From JAAXHF01 sp965242605 (GTDB lineage Bacteria; Desulfobacterota; Binatia; Bin18): a stretch of DNA of 64,000 bases. Made by a program: the position numbers and the translations under genes. Below, piece by piece: positions 64,000-64,000 of this stretch; position 1 is the first letter of the stretch, and each line of letters begins with the position of its first letter. The notes under the pieces were generated by a model. It worked only from the letters and a program-made list of their open reading frames with translations, searched no databases and was not told the DNA's origin. The stretch is from NCBI GenBank assembly GCA_965242605.1, contig CBDESS010000002.1, positions 1-64,000 on the forward strand, in the 5' to 3' direction.

Positions 64000-64000
64000 A

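Overview
High-GC DNA from a Gram-negative, probably uncultivated bacterium. An outer-membrane beta-barrel porin, a Wzm/Wzt-type exporter, a sigma54-like promoter on a porin-glnK-amtB operon and a full-length GlnE fit a proteobacterium-like or deltaproteobacterium/Tectomicrobia/Binatota-like lineage. The phylum cannot be fixed from this window alone, and no rRNA or tRNA gene was recognised.

Layout. 0-8 kb is nitrogen control: on the minus strand a porin, glnK, amtB and a GAF sensor kinase that runs off the left edge, behind a -24/-12 promoter; divergently a ferritin-like protein, glnE (frameshifted) and a multi-S1-domain RNA-binding protein. 9.5-11.3 kb holds an amidohydrolase-rpe pair. A 0.5 kb intergenic region with a 15-base C tract precedes a surface-glycan cluster (11.8-28.8 kb): ABC exporter (wzm frameshifted; wzt with two fused ATPase domains), a sulfotransferase-coiled coil-GT2-GT4 polyprotein, heptose kinase- and heptose-1-P guanylyltransferase-like enzymes, a polytopic membrane protein, a protein with about 20 exact 18-residue repeats plus a rhamnan-synthesis-F domain, a GT4-methyltransferase fusion, a decayed partial copy of it, a methyltransferase and a 2OG-Fe(II) oxygenase. 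28.7-36.2 kb is housekeeping or unknown: a beta-propeller gene broken by three frameshifts, Smr, CutA (frameshifted), a glutaredoxin-like protein, a CNNM/CorC protein, an aminotransferase-Mur ligase fusion and small hypotheticals.

The most unusual region is 36.9-57.6 kb. Five head-to-tail paralogues of a GT-C-like membrane glycosyltransferase (about 930 to 1590 aa) share near-identical membrane domains but carry 1, 6, 3, 4 and 1 exact-register copies of a 131-residue (393-bp) C-terminal repeat, each after one divergent copy. A sixth, downstream gene consists only of an N-terminal membrane anchor and five 135-residue versions of the same repeat. The paralogues are mosaics of one another, which implies repeated recombination. 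A HerA/VirB4-like ATPase remnant flanked by short direct repeats lies at one side of the array, and a degraded ORF with a 35-bp direct repeat at the other. The window ends with a minus-strand operon: a PHP (EndoQ-like)-UvrD helicase fusion, an S9 prolyl oligopeptidase-family peptidase and an SDR dehydrogenase.

Caution on quality: at least seven single-base indels break otherwise convincing genes between 0 and 31.1 kb, mostly at short homopolymers, and none was seen from 31.3 to 64 kb. They may be sequencing errors or real decay; the affected genes are annotated across the shift.
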